Of a stretch of 64,000 nt of DNA, positions 1 through 11,842 are shown piece by piece. The notes beneath the pieces were generated by a model. It saw only the letters and a program-made list of their open reading frames with translations. It made no database searches and was not told the origin of the DNA. Within the stretch, counting starts at the first letter, position 1, and every line of letters starts with the position of its first letter. A program made the position numbers and the translations under genes. The stretch comes from Climacium dendroides (lineage: Eukaryota > Streptophyta > Bryopsida > Hypnales > Climaciaceae): positions 27,360,001 to 27,424,000 of the forward strand of contig OX467086.1 of the NCBI GenBank assembly GCA_950106755.1. The letters are read 5' to 3'.

Positions 1-608
1 CAACTTACAAGTCTTATATGTCCAACCTAATGGTACTCTTTACAATTGATATGGGACAATTGATATAAGACAAATGAAAATGAACTTTGGAAGCAATTAG
101 GAAATGAATAAGAAATAAATAGTGTACAACTTTAAAATGACTAGAAAACAACTGGCTTCACTACTAGAAAATTCAATTTTTTTGTTGATTTGGTCGCATT
201 CATTTGGTTCACTTTTCTATTGATCTCTATCCAAATCAACAAATTACTCTCCAAATCAATAGAAAAGTGAATCAAATCTATGCAACCAAATCAACAAAAA
301 AATTGAATTTTCTAGTACTATAGTAAGAAACAACTATTGTATGATTAGAAAGCAATTTAAAAGCGACTAGAAAGCAACTAGGAAACAACTATTATAGTCA
401 TTTTACAATTGCAATCTTTTCTTAGTTGTTTCTTAGTCGTTTTTTGCAATTATAGATTGACTACTTTGTGACTAAAATAATATATCAATGACATAAAACA
501 ATTACTTTAGATTTGGTGCTAACAGAGAGGTTTTACAATTGCAAGATAGTTGTATAGGACACTAGTTGTTTAGTAGCCAATTGTGCCCGACATGTTTTTC
601 TTCTAGTG
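1..608. mobile_element. CACTA-like non-autonomous element, right part
   Basis: The right edge, read inward on the minus strand, begins CACTAGAAGAAAAACATG, the terminus style of CACTA (En/Spm) transposons. The interior carries scattered copies in both orientations of a short motif like GACTAGAAAACAACT (near 139, 368, 382 and, inverted, near 425-445 and 560), which resembles the subterminal repeats of CACTA elements. No coding capacity is visible. The left end would lie outside the window. A foldback element sits inside it at 159-320. The class is inferred from end sequence and repeat style only. Confidence 0.42.
159..320. repeat. Near-perfect foldback (palindromic) element
   Basis: The two halves are inverted copies: TACTAGAAAATTCAATTTTT at the left pairs with AAAAATTGAATTTTCTAGTA at the right, and pairing continues almost to the centre (near 235) with few mismatches, giving arms of about 75 bp and almost no loop. 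The left end starts CACTACTAG, so it may be a CACTA-type foldback MITE. A transcript would form a long hairpin of the kind processed into small RNAs. Confidence 0.7.
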
Positions 609-3271
609 TATGTACAATAATTCCTTGAAAGTAAAATAATAAGCATTTGAATGTGGTTCATTTCCTATTGTTAAACTTCTCATAAAAACTACTTAGAATC
701 TTGTTGATAAATAATTGGTATTGGTCAGTGTTTTTTTTTGGAACAATAGAGGCTTGCATGCCCTCACATTAGTGGGCATTTATGGAGGGATTAGTTCAGA
801 TAGGCTAAAATCGTCTGACAGTAGCGACAAATCACCAGAACCCCCCCCTGGTGGTATCGGTGTTTTCATTTTAATATGAAGCTAAATATGAATGTTCTTG
901 AATCAAATGTTTGAACTCAAATTAGAAAATACACTTTGAACCTTCATATCTATATAAGTCAAAGTCTAAAGACACTTATACAATCCAATATTTTAAAACA
1001 ACCTTTCTTCTCTACTTTCTTCCTATCTTTCTTTTTTCTATAGGTGTGCTAAAGGTTCTTTCTAAAGGTTTTACATGATTTGCATGTTCTAAATCTTATA
1101 AATATGAGAATTGACAATTTAATCTAAATGTGTCGTTGGGGTATAATGTCATAGCTTAAGCATCGAAAATGTACATTATTCTATAGATTTATATTATAAT
1201 TGCATCATAGAATTGTATAAAAAAAGTAGCATTAATACCTTGCCGCTCAAATTATAAATAAAGTTCTTTTACTTTCAAAGCAAATAAATTTTTTATCATT
1301 ATAACTTCTAAAATACCTTTCTATCATTAAAAAATATACAATGATTTTTTTAAAATGGTATATTTTATTTTTTGCTTTTAGAGCTTTATAAGTGATTCAT
1401 TTCAATTCCTACAGATATGAAAGTAGTCACTTTAGTCCATTAACACACCCAAATCTAAAGTCCTAAGTGTCTAAATGACCAAAATTTGACCCCTCTATAG
1501 TTATAAGAATTGAACTAAATCATTTAAGAATTCTAAAAAGATACTAAAATAAATTAATAGAATGAATAAGCTATGTCTTATAATTTGTAAGGGTAAATAC
1601 ATATTTTAGAAGTTGTTATGATTATGAAATAACTTCCAAACTCTCAATTTTGTACTTTTTGCTTGGGCACTTAAGGGATAAAAAAATATTTGAGGTTATA
1701 AAAATAATTTATATCATTCACAATGTAAGATTTGGCAAAAAATAGATGTCAAAATTTTAGGAATATTGTTCAAAAAAATATAAAAGGTATGAAAAAAATA
1801 AATCTTTTTATTTTACAAAAATTGATTGTATCACATTTGCCAACTTTAATTAATTTACACAATAGAAAATGCCAACCTTGATCATTGGATATGGTGTTCT
1901 TTTTTATACTTGTCAAACTCCTTGTCACATTTATAAATTTAGAAGTTATGACAATGATAATGAGAGTGGAATAAATTTCATGTAACATGAAATGGTTTTT
2001 TATATATGAAGTGGATTTTGGAATTTGGAATTGAATGGTACAATATGGTGGGGCCCCCCAAAATCTTGTAGTGCCTTAAATTGCACCTTAAAATAAGTCT
2101 CAAATGGTTTAATCACATATTGAGTATGTCAATGTTATTACAGCACGTGTGCCAAGCTTTGAAGCTCACATAACTTGAAGATTTAAGTCTCTAACAAGCC
2201 TTTATGCTGCTTGGAGAGGTATAGAAATACAAAAGTTACACGGCAAAAAATAGGGGCCAATTTTTATATTTACCCTTGGTTGGTCCAATGTAAATCATCC
2301 TATTAGTGAGGGACACTAACTTGCATATTTTTTGAAATGTAAATAATACAATTTCAATTCCATTTCTTTTACTTCTGATACTTCCATTTCTTTTACTTCT
2401 GATACCTTAGTAGAGAAAGCTTTTGAATGGAACTACTTACTTTGAAGGTTGCCTATGAGCTATTTCAAACTTTTTATTTTTGAAACTTTGTCTTCCTACT
2501 GTGGCTCATATTTGCCAGAATCAAAAAATTGATTGTACATTTCTTCCTATTCTACACATTTGTTTGTTCTCTTGTTTTCACTATTAATTTCTTAGCCTTC
2601 AAATTACCCATAGTCCAATCTGTAGCAATTTGGGGTATATCCACCTTAAGATAAACCTACCTATGTAGAATGGGTGGTTTGTTTTGTTACCATTAGCAAA
2701 AAAAATCATATTTTTTCCATACATAGACAAATGTAAGAAATGAAGGAAGCAATTGAAATTTTATTTTTTGAACAAAGTATGAATTTGTTATGAATTTTTG
2801 AAGTGTGCTACCTAATTGGTCCAAAAGAATCTCTAGACTACCCAAATCAACAAAAAGTATTTCCATAATGGTCATCTTACCATCTTGAGGTAGCAACAAG
2901 ATTTTCTAACATGGCCATGACATAAAGGAATATAAAAACAACTTTCTATGATGAGTTTACATTAGAAAGGTATAGGCATGAAAGGGGGTGTTTATGGGGT
3001 GTAAATGACTCCACTCTATAGATACTTTTGTAATTTCATGATTGACTACTTCAAAGATTCATAGAAATTATAATTTTAATTGAAAATTTATAATTCCACT
3101 TGAATTTGATCCATGAAACAAGTGCACACCTCTTAAAAATATGTGCCCTTCTTGGAATTGACCTTAAGATATTCAAATTCCAATTCTACTTTAAGACTCT
3201 ATTGGATAGTTCCTTAGGTGCCTCTCATGGGTGATTTGCTGGTCATAGGAAGGTTTACCTTTAGTTCAATA
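609..3271. other. AT-rich intergenic DNA, no gene recognised
   Basis: No open frame here has a recognisable domain or coding-like composition. Visible items are a C-run near 841, a short direct duplication of about 24 bp at 2357-2405 (CATTTCTTTTACTTCTGATA twice), and degraded stretches resembling the TTAA-flanked MITE family, such as GCTTGGGCACTTAAGGGATA near 1661. The remainder looks like eroded repeat DNA. Confidence 0.6.
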
Positions 3272-4094
3272 CTAGCGGTTGGTGCTTGCTATGCTACACA
3301 TTCACCATTAGAATTTCATAAGAATTTTTATGTATTAGATAGAATGCAGAGCAAGAATTTCAAAAAATCTTCAAATAAAAATTACTAAAATCTTCATATA
3401 ATTTTTTTAATAAATAAGCATATACTGAAACAAACAATAGAAATTTAATGAATGATGAATATGATAAAAGATACACATACATTAGAATGCATTAGAAATT
3501 TGACTCAATTGTTACAAACAATGGCAATCCAAATAGAAGAATTTAAAGGAAAAACTTGTAAATCTCAAAAGCTTCGTGAACAATTTAATTGTTGTGAAAT
3601 TCAAAATTGGTTCAATCTAATAAATTTCTCAAATCATTTAATAGTAGCAATAGAAAATTGAAATTAGAAGCTCAAAGCTTACAAAAGCATAAAATCATAG
3701 AAATGCAAAAGAAGTATAAAGTCAAGAAAAGCAATGGAATTGCTACCTTTATAATATCACCATATTGATCGTCTTTAATATCACCTCAATTGCAACAACT
3801 ATATTATTTCTATAATATCACCCTTTGTAAAAAGTGATATTACAAAAGTGATTGCAAATTGCTACTCTATTTTAGTAATATCACATTGTGTGAAAATATG
3901 ATTTCTATGTATGCATGATTGGAAATATTTTTATAAAATAATTAAAATAATTATTTTAAAGACTTATCGAAATCATTATCATGCATTCTATTCAAATATA
4001 TCAAATTTTTACTAATTTGTGATACAATGAATGTGTAGCATAGCAAACACGAACCCCTAGTATTAATGATAGCATTTGTGATATTACAGAAGGA
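3272..4094 (-). mobile_element. Non-autonomous Helitron, copy A (5' end missing)
   Basis: Read on the minus strand the element ends ...CACCAACCGCTAG followed by a host T, as expected of a Helitron 3' end (CTRR, insertion between A and T). It is colinear over about 820 bp with copies at 24291-25148 and 50201-51079. Inverted versions of the 3' end motif lie both at the edge (GTTGGTGCTTGCTATGCTAC at 3279) and about 770 bp inside (GTAGCATAGCAAACACGAAC near 4035), so the inner region folds. The 5' end (TCATACTACTAAAATC in the other copies) is missing here. No coding region. It lies just upstream of TRDMT1. Confidence 0.68.
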
Positions 4095-4207
4095 CTTATG
4101 ATTTATGAAAGGATGTGATATTAAATAAGGTTCGATTTTCATGCTGGGCCACCTGCTTTGGTGCCTCAAAGCTCTGCCTCAAAGCTGTGGTGACAACCTT
4201 TTGGGCG

Positions 4208-7200
4208 ATGGCGATGGCGATTTCTGTCGCGGACAGACCAATGCGCGTTCTCGAGTTCTACAGTGGTATCGGCGGACTGGTAAGTTACACGTAAACCGCC
4301 GTGAGTTTTGATGGCTTTCTGCGAAAACTCTTCAAGGATTTCGTTCTCTTCGTTGGGCCAAGCCTCTGCCACCAGCGGTCACCTGTGGTTTCTCCTCAAA
4401 GTGTTGCATCAGTAGGAATACTTGACAGGGGTGCATTCAATTGCACTCCATATTAGAAACTCTCATGAAGGGAATATATGAAGAGAATTTATCCATTCGC
4501 TTTTGCTCACTCCAATTATCGGGTCAAAAGAGTTTTGAAACTGGAAAACTAGTTGCGTATTAGCAGGAGCCGTGGCCCATTACGAATGAGCCGAATTCTC
4601 ATTGTGGAGTTGAAACGCCAACAGACAAGAGTTCTTGAATTTCCAGGGTTTAGGGTTGAAAGGTTTAAGATTCTACATGTCACGTTATCAGTTGATAGGC
4701 GAATTGAATCCTGTCTTCATTACGCACCGCAATTTTCTGCAGAGATATTCCTTGCAAGAATCAGGTGTGGAAGCTTTGGTTTTGGAGGCTTTTGACATCA
4801 ACGAAGTTGCCAACGATGTCTACGAGCACAACTTTGGGCATCGCCCAAGTCAGGTTCGGGTCTTCAGTGCCTTTTTGGATTTCCAGAGGGTTAATCAGCT
4901 CAATGTGGCGTTTTGAGATCTTGTACATATATTTTATGAGTTCAGGAGAGAAGGCGAAAAGCATGTTCATTTAAGTAGTAGTGGGAACTTGCTCCCGTGT
5001 ATCAAATAGAGCAATGTCCGTGGTCTTAACCCTTTAGCGCCTCAATTCTGTCTGAATTATCTTTGTGTGAATATATATTATTTACCTTAAGGTACGTATC
5101 AAATTGATCATAAAGAAAGATTATCTTTAAAGAGTCAAGTACTACCTTACATGAATGAGAAGATATTTGGAAGAAGAATTTTCTGAAGCACTGTTTTCAT
5201 CATCCAGAATATGGACTTCGGAGAGCTAAGGGTTTAATGAAGATGGCATGATGTTAGGCTTCTATAACTTGTGCAGTCATTGTCATCAAATTTGCCATTT
5301 AAGATGTCATATTTCTGCAGGGTTTGTGTTATTCATGATGAGTCAATGTTGTATACAGAGAAATATCCAGCGGTTGACTGCACGTCAGTTGGATGCATAC
5401 CAAGCAGATACGTGGATAATGTCTCCACCCTGCCAACCCTATACTCGGCAAGGTAAATACTTGGTGTCGGACTTTGATAGTGCCATGTCTCTGATTTTGG
5501 TCCTGGTTTTTCCGCCTTAACATCCCAGCAGATTGTATATTGAACAGGGTTTTCAGTAAGATTAGATTGCTTAAGGGATGTACAGGAACATAGTGTATAG
5601 AATTTTGCCCATGGTCATGAAGTGGTCTGCCAATGGTTATACCAATCATACGGAGGCCTCCCTATGATCAGTGTGTGACCATAGGGAGACCTTTTCATGA
5701 ATCAAAGGAAAGATTTTCTCTATGGCATTGTCTGTAGGTTCCCTGAACTGTCTAATTTCGCTGAAAGCCCTATTATTGAGCTTCTGTAAGGAGATCGGAG
5801 ATGAGTTGTGATCGAGTGTTGTATTGAGCTCCTTTTCGAGATTATCATATGCTTTATAGCTCTTGGGCATACTTTTGAAGCGTATGGTACTGGATGTGGG
5901 ATCACAAAATAAATATTTAGCTCTCTTCATCAAAGATCGTAGACCGTGACCTAATGGGATTGATAAATTTGCAGGAGAGAAAGACGGGGTGATTCTTCCT
6001 AGGTTTCTGTCATTATGTTCGTGTTTCTGAGCATTTCTCATCGGGCCTTGTGAAGGTTGCAGGCCTGCGAAAGGATGCTGGCGACGCTCGCGCATATTCC
6101 TTCCTTCAGATGCTTGAAATGCTTCCTCAAATGAAATTCCCTCCAAATTATATATTGGTTGAGAATGTTGTTGGATTTGAGGTCAGCCTAGACTCACATT
6201 GAATTTCATTATCTTCTCAAATTTCCAGGTTTGGCTTTGGAGATTAGGGAATTGATAGATAACATTGTTGCTTCTCTTCTCCTGAGAGCTCAGCAAGTGA
6301 AGTCAAGGAATGAGAGTTTTAATATGTCAAAGTGATATTCTTTGATGTGGTGATCACTATATACATTTTGTTTTTTAATTGTGCATAAGATCAATTTGCT
6401 GGGGAAGAGCTTTACGGAGATTGATTTCAAGTTATTGTGTTTGACAAGTTTGAAGATGCTTAGTCGATCATATGTGTGTTTGCAAGCAGAACTCAATCAC
6501 TCATGGCCACCTTATCGACAAGTTTAAGGACTTGGGTTTTACGACACAAGAATTCATAATGAGCCCACAGCAATTGGGTATTCCATATTCTCGCCCGCGA
6601 TATTTTTTCTTGGTAAGTAGATCCGCTTGGCATATATAGTAGAAAATTACCCCTCCCAGAAAATCTAGCCGCGTTTAACTTTGTGAATTGTAGTACGATT
6701 TATGGCAATTTCACATATAATTCCTGCCCATGGTATAGCGGTGGGGTTTTCTATTTTTTTAAGGTGGGGCTGGGGGCTGGGGGTTGGGGTTGGGGACTCT
6801 AGTCGATTCTAAGATTTTTTCTATATCTTTATATCGTTCTACGTGTAATGTTTACTATAAATTTTACGAGAATCTGATGTGAACAACTTGAAATGGTGCA
6901 GGCAAAGAAAGAGCCAAAGAGTTTTGTGCAACCAACATACAACAATAAATTACTTTGTCAATTGGGGCCTCTTGCTGATTACGTCAAATTGCAATCTGAG
7001 GATAAGACGAGCATACCTGATGCAAGAGCTATTGCAAATGCATCAAGCACTGCTATTGAAAGTAGCCATGGTGCGGATGAATCTCTCAGAAGGCAGCCGT
7101 TGGTGAAGATGAACGAACCTGTTGTAGATCCAGGTGTTCACTGCAGACCCATTCGTGACTTTATGGAGGAAGAACCATGCACGTCGGATGACATTGGTAC

Positions 7201-8448
7201 ACCTCCTCTGTTGAAGAAATTGATTAGCGATGTTCAGGAATTTGTGGATGGTGAAACTGTGATCATAAGGTCTGAAGATGGAGAAAAAGCTTGTGATATG
7301 GCTTCATGCACAGACAAGTGGGAGCTTTACAAGCTGCCGTCAACAGTTTTGGAGCGATGGGGTGATTGTTTCGGTATGCTTTCAGAATTTCTTCGATTTT
7401 CGTGATTCAATGCAATGAGTGACCTCATCACGAAAGTTCTAATCTCATTTAGTTGTCTGGTTAGTCCAACTCCTCGTTTAATTTAAAAGTAGGAGCTCTG
7501 TACAGGATGCTGCGACTCTATAGAGTCTTGAGTATTAACTTCGAAGTGCCCAAGCAAAAAACAGAATGGATCTTCCTAAATTATTCATTTCAACTCCTGT
7601 AGATCTGGCACAGGCCACTTTGGGCTATTTGGGCACTTAGGGGTTAATATTGAAGTCTCAGCATCCAATCTCGAGAGCAGATCATTTTTTCTAATTCTTG
7701 AGTCCTAATAATATGCACCAGATGTTGTAACCGAGGACTCCAGGAGGTGTTGCTGTTTTACCAAAAGCTATGGATCGTACGCCAAGGGCACGGGCTCCTT
7801 AATAGCTACAAAGGTACACATGCGTCTGCTTAAAATGGTGAGCTTGCAGTCGAGCAATGAAAATAATCTGCTGTATCTGATTCCCATTGATCAATGCAGA
7901 ATGTCTGGCAAGGTGGAATGAAGTTTCGAAGGGCGCTTATTACGCAAGACTTGCCAAACGGTGTTTCTCTTCATGATCTTGGACTGCGCTACTTCACTCC
8001 AAGAGAGGTGAGTTCAGCGATAGGAGTTGTGTCTAATCTTGAATTTTTTTTGCTCCTGATGATCTTGAAGAATGGCCCTTTCTTCATTGTGTTACCGTCA
8101 GGGTTAAATCTGGAGATGTCTGTAACTTGCTAGATTTTCTGAATACTTGACACGCTATTTTGCAGATAGCTAATCTGCATTCATTCCCTCCAGCTTTCAC
8201 ATTTCCAAGCCAAGTGAGCTTGAGGCAGAGGTAGGTTGTTCATGTCACCATGTAAATTTCTCACTATCCTGATCTTTGCTCTCTCTGGATTTATGGTCAT
8301 ATTCGTTAAAATAAGCGTAACTGAATGTGTAATCCTCTTTCTGCTTGGGATCAGATACGCATTGCTGGGGAACAGTTTAAGTGTTGCAGTGGTGGCAGTT
8401 CTCCTGCGATACCTCTTCTCCGAGCCCAATCAGCAAGCAATCGTCTAA
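4208..8448 (+). CDS. TRDMT1: tRNA (cytosine-5-)-methyltransferase DNMT2/TRDMT1
   Basis: Enzyme of the DNMT2 family, which in other organisms methylates C38 of tRNA-Asp and related tRNAs using S-adenosylmethionine. Ten exons join in frame to 449 aa: 4208-4279, 4743-4853, 5359-5452, 6063-6181, 6490-6612, 6902-7373, 7722-7813, 7900-8007, 8166-8230, 8355-8448, all with GT..AG borders. Motif I is EFYSGIGGL (16-24), then EAFDIN in exon 2; motif [13 protein letters not shown] (83-93) holds catalytic Cys86; motif VI ENVVGFE is 126-132; the DNMT2-specific CFTKSYG starts at Cys342; motif X region [13 protein letters not shown] is near 424-436. The protein exceeds plant DNMT2 of roughly 380 aa because exon 6 (residues 174-330) encodes a long variable linker. 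ATG 4208 is the first in frame; a third Met at residue 12 just before the conserved core is an alternative start. No coding damage is seen. Exon borders are predicted, not tested. Confidence 0.93.
6766..6795 (+). other. G-quadruplex-forming motif in TRDMT1 intron 5
   Basis: Five runs of four or five G separated by two bases (about GGGGCTGGGGGCTGGGGG then TTGGGGTTGGGG) lie on the coding strand of TRDMT1 inside intron 5 (6613-6901). This fits the usual G4 pattern of four or more G-runs with short loops and stands out in an AT-rich window. Any effect on splicing or transcription is inference. Confidence 0.72.
7535..7647. mobile_element. Short TTAA-flanked MITE in TRDMT1 intron 6
   Basis: TTAA occurs at both ends, with inverted end motifs: AAGTGCCCAAG inside the left end and CTTGGGC-like TGGGCACTTAGGGG before the right TTAA. 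The 113-bp unit lies wholly within the intron between exons 6 and 7 and leaves the exon borders intact. It belongs to the TTAA/CCCCTAAAG family found elsewhere in the window. Confidence 0.6.
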
Positions 8449-8670
8449 TTCAGCATTAGAAACCCTAAAGGCATGGAAAGTGCAAATATCTCACATTCAT
8501 TACCACTGGTGGCATTAGTAGACCAATTTCATGGTAGGAAACTGGGGTCCGACATGAAGTTTCTTTGTGTAACCTTCTAACGATCTTTATAGTAAAGTCC
8601 CTTATGTTGAATCTTAGATGTTGTGAGTTGGTCATCCTGAGTACTTCAACTGCTTTTCTGGTGCTCCAAT

Positions 8671-9240
8671 TTACTCTTCATCATCAAATTCATCGTCTGA
8701 GTCCCTGGGAGGAGTCGGAGTTGGAGGGGGTGGCTCTACCCAGAAACCAGGATATTCTTGAAGAGCCATGAGTGTGAATTTCTCCTCGACTATGATCATC
8801 ATTTCATGTTTTCTGCTCTTGATGCGCATCATGCGCAGGTCATCTTTGGCTTCTATTTCTCGAACTGCACTGCGGGCCATCATTGATAAAGCTGGGATCT
8901 CCATCACATATTTTTTCGCATGCTCCTGTCAGTTTCAAGTGTGAAGGTTTAGTGCAGTTGCAGCACAAAAGTCTGAAGGCAGCAGATTTTAATTAGCAGC
9001 CATGAATCTCTTTCATACTGTTTCTCACCTCCGGCATTGTGTTGCGTAGGATATTGCCATCCTGATCAATAAGAAGCAATCCTTTGATATCCTGCGTGTA
9101 ACGTCACCATGTCTGAGTAAGTTGTGTGGAATGTGGAGTATTTTCTTATTTTCTTAACATCATTTGATAGGTGGTGGCACCTCCAGGGCTAGGATGCGTT
9201 TGAGCGCTGTTTCCACATCTCCCTCCACAGTAGTAGTCAT
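8671..9240 (-). CDS. DYNLRB: Dynein light chain roadblock/LC7-type (DYNLRB)
   Basis: Roadblock/LC7 light chains dimerise and bind dynein intermediate chains; in plants with motile sperm they are expected in axonemal dyneins. Three exons on the minus strand, 9181-9240, 9029-9091 and 8671-8925, join in phase 0 to 125 aa starting MTTTVEGDVETALKRI. The roadblock fold is seen as ETALKRILALE (helix 1), GLLLIDQDGNILRNTMP (strands 1-2), the long helix YVMEIPALSMMARSAVREIE and then DDLRMMRIKSRKHEMMIIV, a close match to the family's C-terminal strands. The last ~25 residues are an unusual tail, proline-rich (PPPPTPTPP) then acidic (DSDDEFDDEE), beyond the usual ~96-105 aa length. It is convergent with TRDMT1, whose stop lies 222 bp away. 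A related roadblock protein such as the TCTEX/MAPBPIP/Ragulator type is the main alternative. Confidence 0.85.
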
Positions 9241-9601
9241 TCCAGCGTCCGACTTTGAAGTTTGAACATTCGTTGGCAAATAATTTGTTTAGAACTTATT
9301 GAAGAAGAAATTGTTCAGAGCTCAATCACCCGGGATCTACGCATCCTTATTTTCTGCAAGTGCAATTCAAGTGGCGATGACTGTTGTCTGAGCGTTGTCC
9401 GCTCACATTATGAATCTGGTTATGCAACTTCTGCACAACAACGAACCCTGATGTGCATGACATCCATTGATTTTTGGCCTTTAGACGTGAGAATGAACGA
9501 ATGATACATTTTGAGGACCAGAATAATTACTCAAGTGCCGGCAGATATGATGGACTAGGTAACCTTCGAGCCGCCTGAGGCAGCGAGTTGGTTACAGGAC
9601 G
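9241..9601. other. Upstream region of the roadblock gene
   Basis: Moderate-GC sequence directly upstream of the minus-strand roadblock ATG (9240), so it should hold its 5' UTR and promoter. No convincing TATA box was seen. A short open frame on the plus strand here has no recognisable domain. Confidence 0.4.
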
Positions 9602-9960
9602 TAACTAGCTGTGTCCCTAGATGAAAACTCGTGTAATTGTTGCCTTCCTGGATGAATATTGTGTGGTTATGATCAAACTGTCCTGCTCTAACTAGCTGTG
9701 TCCCTAGATGAAAACTCGTGTAATTGTTGCCTTCTTGGATGAATATTGTGTGGTTATGATCAAATTGTCATGTCCTGTGTTGCCTTCCTGGATGAATATT
9801 GTGTGGTTATGATCAAATTGTCATGTCCTGTGTTGCCTTCCTGGATGAATATTGTGTGGTTATGATCAAAATGTCCTGTCCTGCTCTAACTAGTTGTGTC
9901 CCTAGATGAAAACTTGTGTAATTGTTGCCTTCCTGGATGTCCTGCTCGTGGATGAAACAT
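9602..9960. repeat. Compound minisatellite upstream of the roadblock gene
   Basis: An 87-bp unit beginning TAACTAGCTGTGTCCCTAGA starts at 9602 and again at 9689, with a third diverged start near 9887. Inside it, a shorter ~53-bp sub-unit (TTGCCTTCCTGGATGAATAT through GATCAAATTGTCATGTCC) is amplified on its own near 9780 and 9834. The copies are almost identical, which points to recent expansion. Confidence 0.85.
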
Positions 9961-10913
9961 TGTTGAGTAGACAAATACATTCAATTAGAGCTGGTTATGT
10001 ATTATTTAGATAATTGATGAGCTTGTTGTACATTTTTCAATCATAACTTTTGATCTTTATGATCAAAGAGTGTAGGAAGCAAGTTGAAAGGAAAGAAGGT
10101 TATGAGTTGTAACTTGTAATGACAATGGTGATGGGTTGCCAATGGGACGGTGCCACATTAGTATTGAAAAGTCAACAACTAGTTATGATATTTTATCCAT
10201 TCAATGTTGTCTTTCTCACAAGTAACAAGATACTTATTCAAGTCTAATGCAAGATGCGTTCCTGAGGTAGTTCTAGTTTGAGGAATGTAACCGAAGAAGA
10301 AGGGTATTCATAACTCTGATATGAAAAATTGGCGTCAATGAAGTATGTATTGGGAATGGATTCTTATGAAACAATATAAGGTGGTGTCCATAAAGCATTT
10401 TCCTAAGGTAAAGTATCATTAGGTGAGTACACCTAATTTTTGACTTGGTTACTAAAATCTTTCCATATAAAATATTGCCTAAAATGTAAATCCTTTGGGA
10501 ATGAGAAGCTTAGGGTAGAATTTGGATACACTTGTAATAAACACGTTGAAAACCAAATTCTATTTATAGTATCTTATTTTGTCCCAAAAATACAAGCTAA
10601 GAGAATCTAAATTTTTTTTTCAATTGCAAGCAAAATCCAAAACATTGAGACACTTTAATGGCAGGAATCATAGTTAGAAGTTTATTCAATAGATTGCTTT
10701 TAGGTCAAGTTCTCTAAAACCAAGAATGTAACATTTTCTTATCTACTCAATTATACAAATTCCAAACAACAAAAATTCTTCAACAACAAATTGTTTTTGA
10801 ATTTCATCATATTGTCAAAAGGAGAAATTTAAGTCTTTTACATTACTAACTTGAATTGCAGGTGAATGTATAAAAGATATAAAATCTTCATGTAAAACTA
10901 AATTAGGTAGTTT

Positions 10914-11842
10914 TTAACCCCTATAGTCCCAAGGCCTTTTTTTCTTTCAAAAACCACTCAAAACTGCCATTTCTATTGCAAGGTGCAAAACTCTTGAAAT
11001 TTTCATTTTTTTGGCATATCTAACCATAGGATCTTGCATTGGACTAGTATAAGAATGTGTAGTAGAAATTTCAGAAACATTGATTGCATAGATTGTAAGA
11101 TGTTTGTGTTAAAGTGAAGAAAACAATTTTTCTGTGCACATATGAGGACTAGATTTTTAAAATTTTGAATCTTCTTATTTTAATTTTTTGTACTATTGAG
11201 TTTAAGGTTAAAATTTTTATATTGAAGAATTGAGTTGAGAGTTGGGAAAAAAAATTCAAAAAGAAAAATACTTGATTTTCATTCATTAAAAAATTATTAA
11301 GTAGAAGTAGGTTTAAAATTCAATGAAACACTAAATTATTAATAGCTCTAAGATGAAATTGAAACACCATAATTCCAAAGGTGAGATTGTTCTTGCAAGA
11401 AAATTTAACCTTATCAAACAATTTGTTCTAAAATATTGCAAAAATTGCATTAAAAAATGAATCCCATTAGTTATTTTTTCAAGAAGATGCTTAGATAACC
11501 TAAAAAACAAGATTGGTCATAACTTTCACATCACTTATCTAAATATAATAAATCAAAGCTTCAAATGTGGACAAAAATAAGGTCTATAAGAAAAATAAAA
11601 TTAATTTTATTTCAAATTTTTTATGGATTTCTTTTCTACCTAGTAAAGTAAAAATTATGTTTAAGATGGCATAACTTTTGCTTCCGAATACCAATTGAAA
11701 TAAAAATCATATTCCCATGAAGCTAATAAGTTTTTCTACCTTCTGAAAAAGTTTTTTAAAAAATCACTAAAAATCGGGGTCATAGAACTTGCCCAAACTC
11801 TTAAGATTCCCTCGAAGGGACACTTGGGACTTTAGGGGTTAA
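10914..11842 (+). mobile_element. TTAA-flanked MITE, long form
   Basis: Starts TTAACCCCTATAGTCCCAAG and ends CTTGGGACTTTAGGGGTTAA: terminal inverted repeats of about 16 bp inside a TTAA at each edge. The 929-bp interior is AT-rich and non-coding. The next stretch (ACCACTCAAAACTGCCATTT) is shared with the copy at 29164 and, inverted, at 25722-26287. A TTAA target duplication is characteristic of piggyBac-superfamily transposons. Confidence 0.75.

Noticed and set aside
5646..6146. 166-codon minus-strand open frame over TRDMT1 intron 3 and exon 4
   Set aside because: The plus strand there encodes the conserved ENVVGFE exon; the minus-strand product has no recognisable domain.
4208..8448. TRDMT1 as the cause of C-to-T decay in the nearby transposons
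   Set aside because: DNMT2 enzymes act mainly on tRNA; transposon methylation in plants is done by MET1, CMT and DRM enzymes. Proximity is coincidence.
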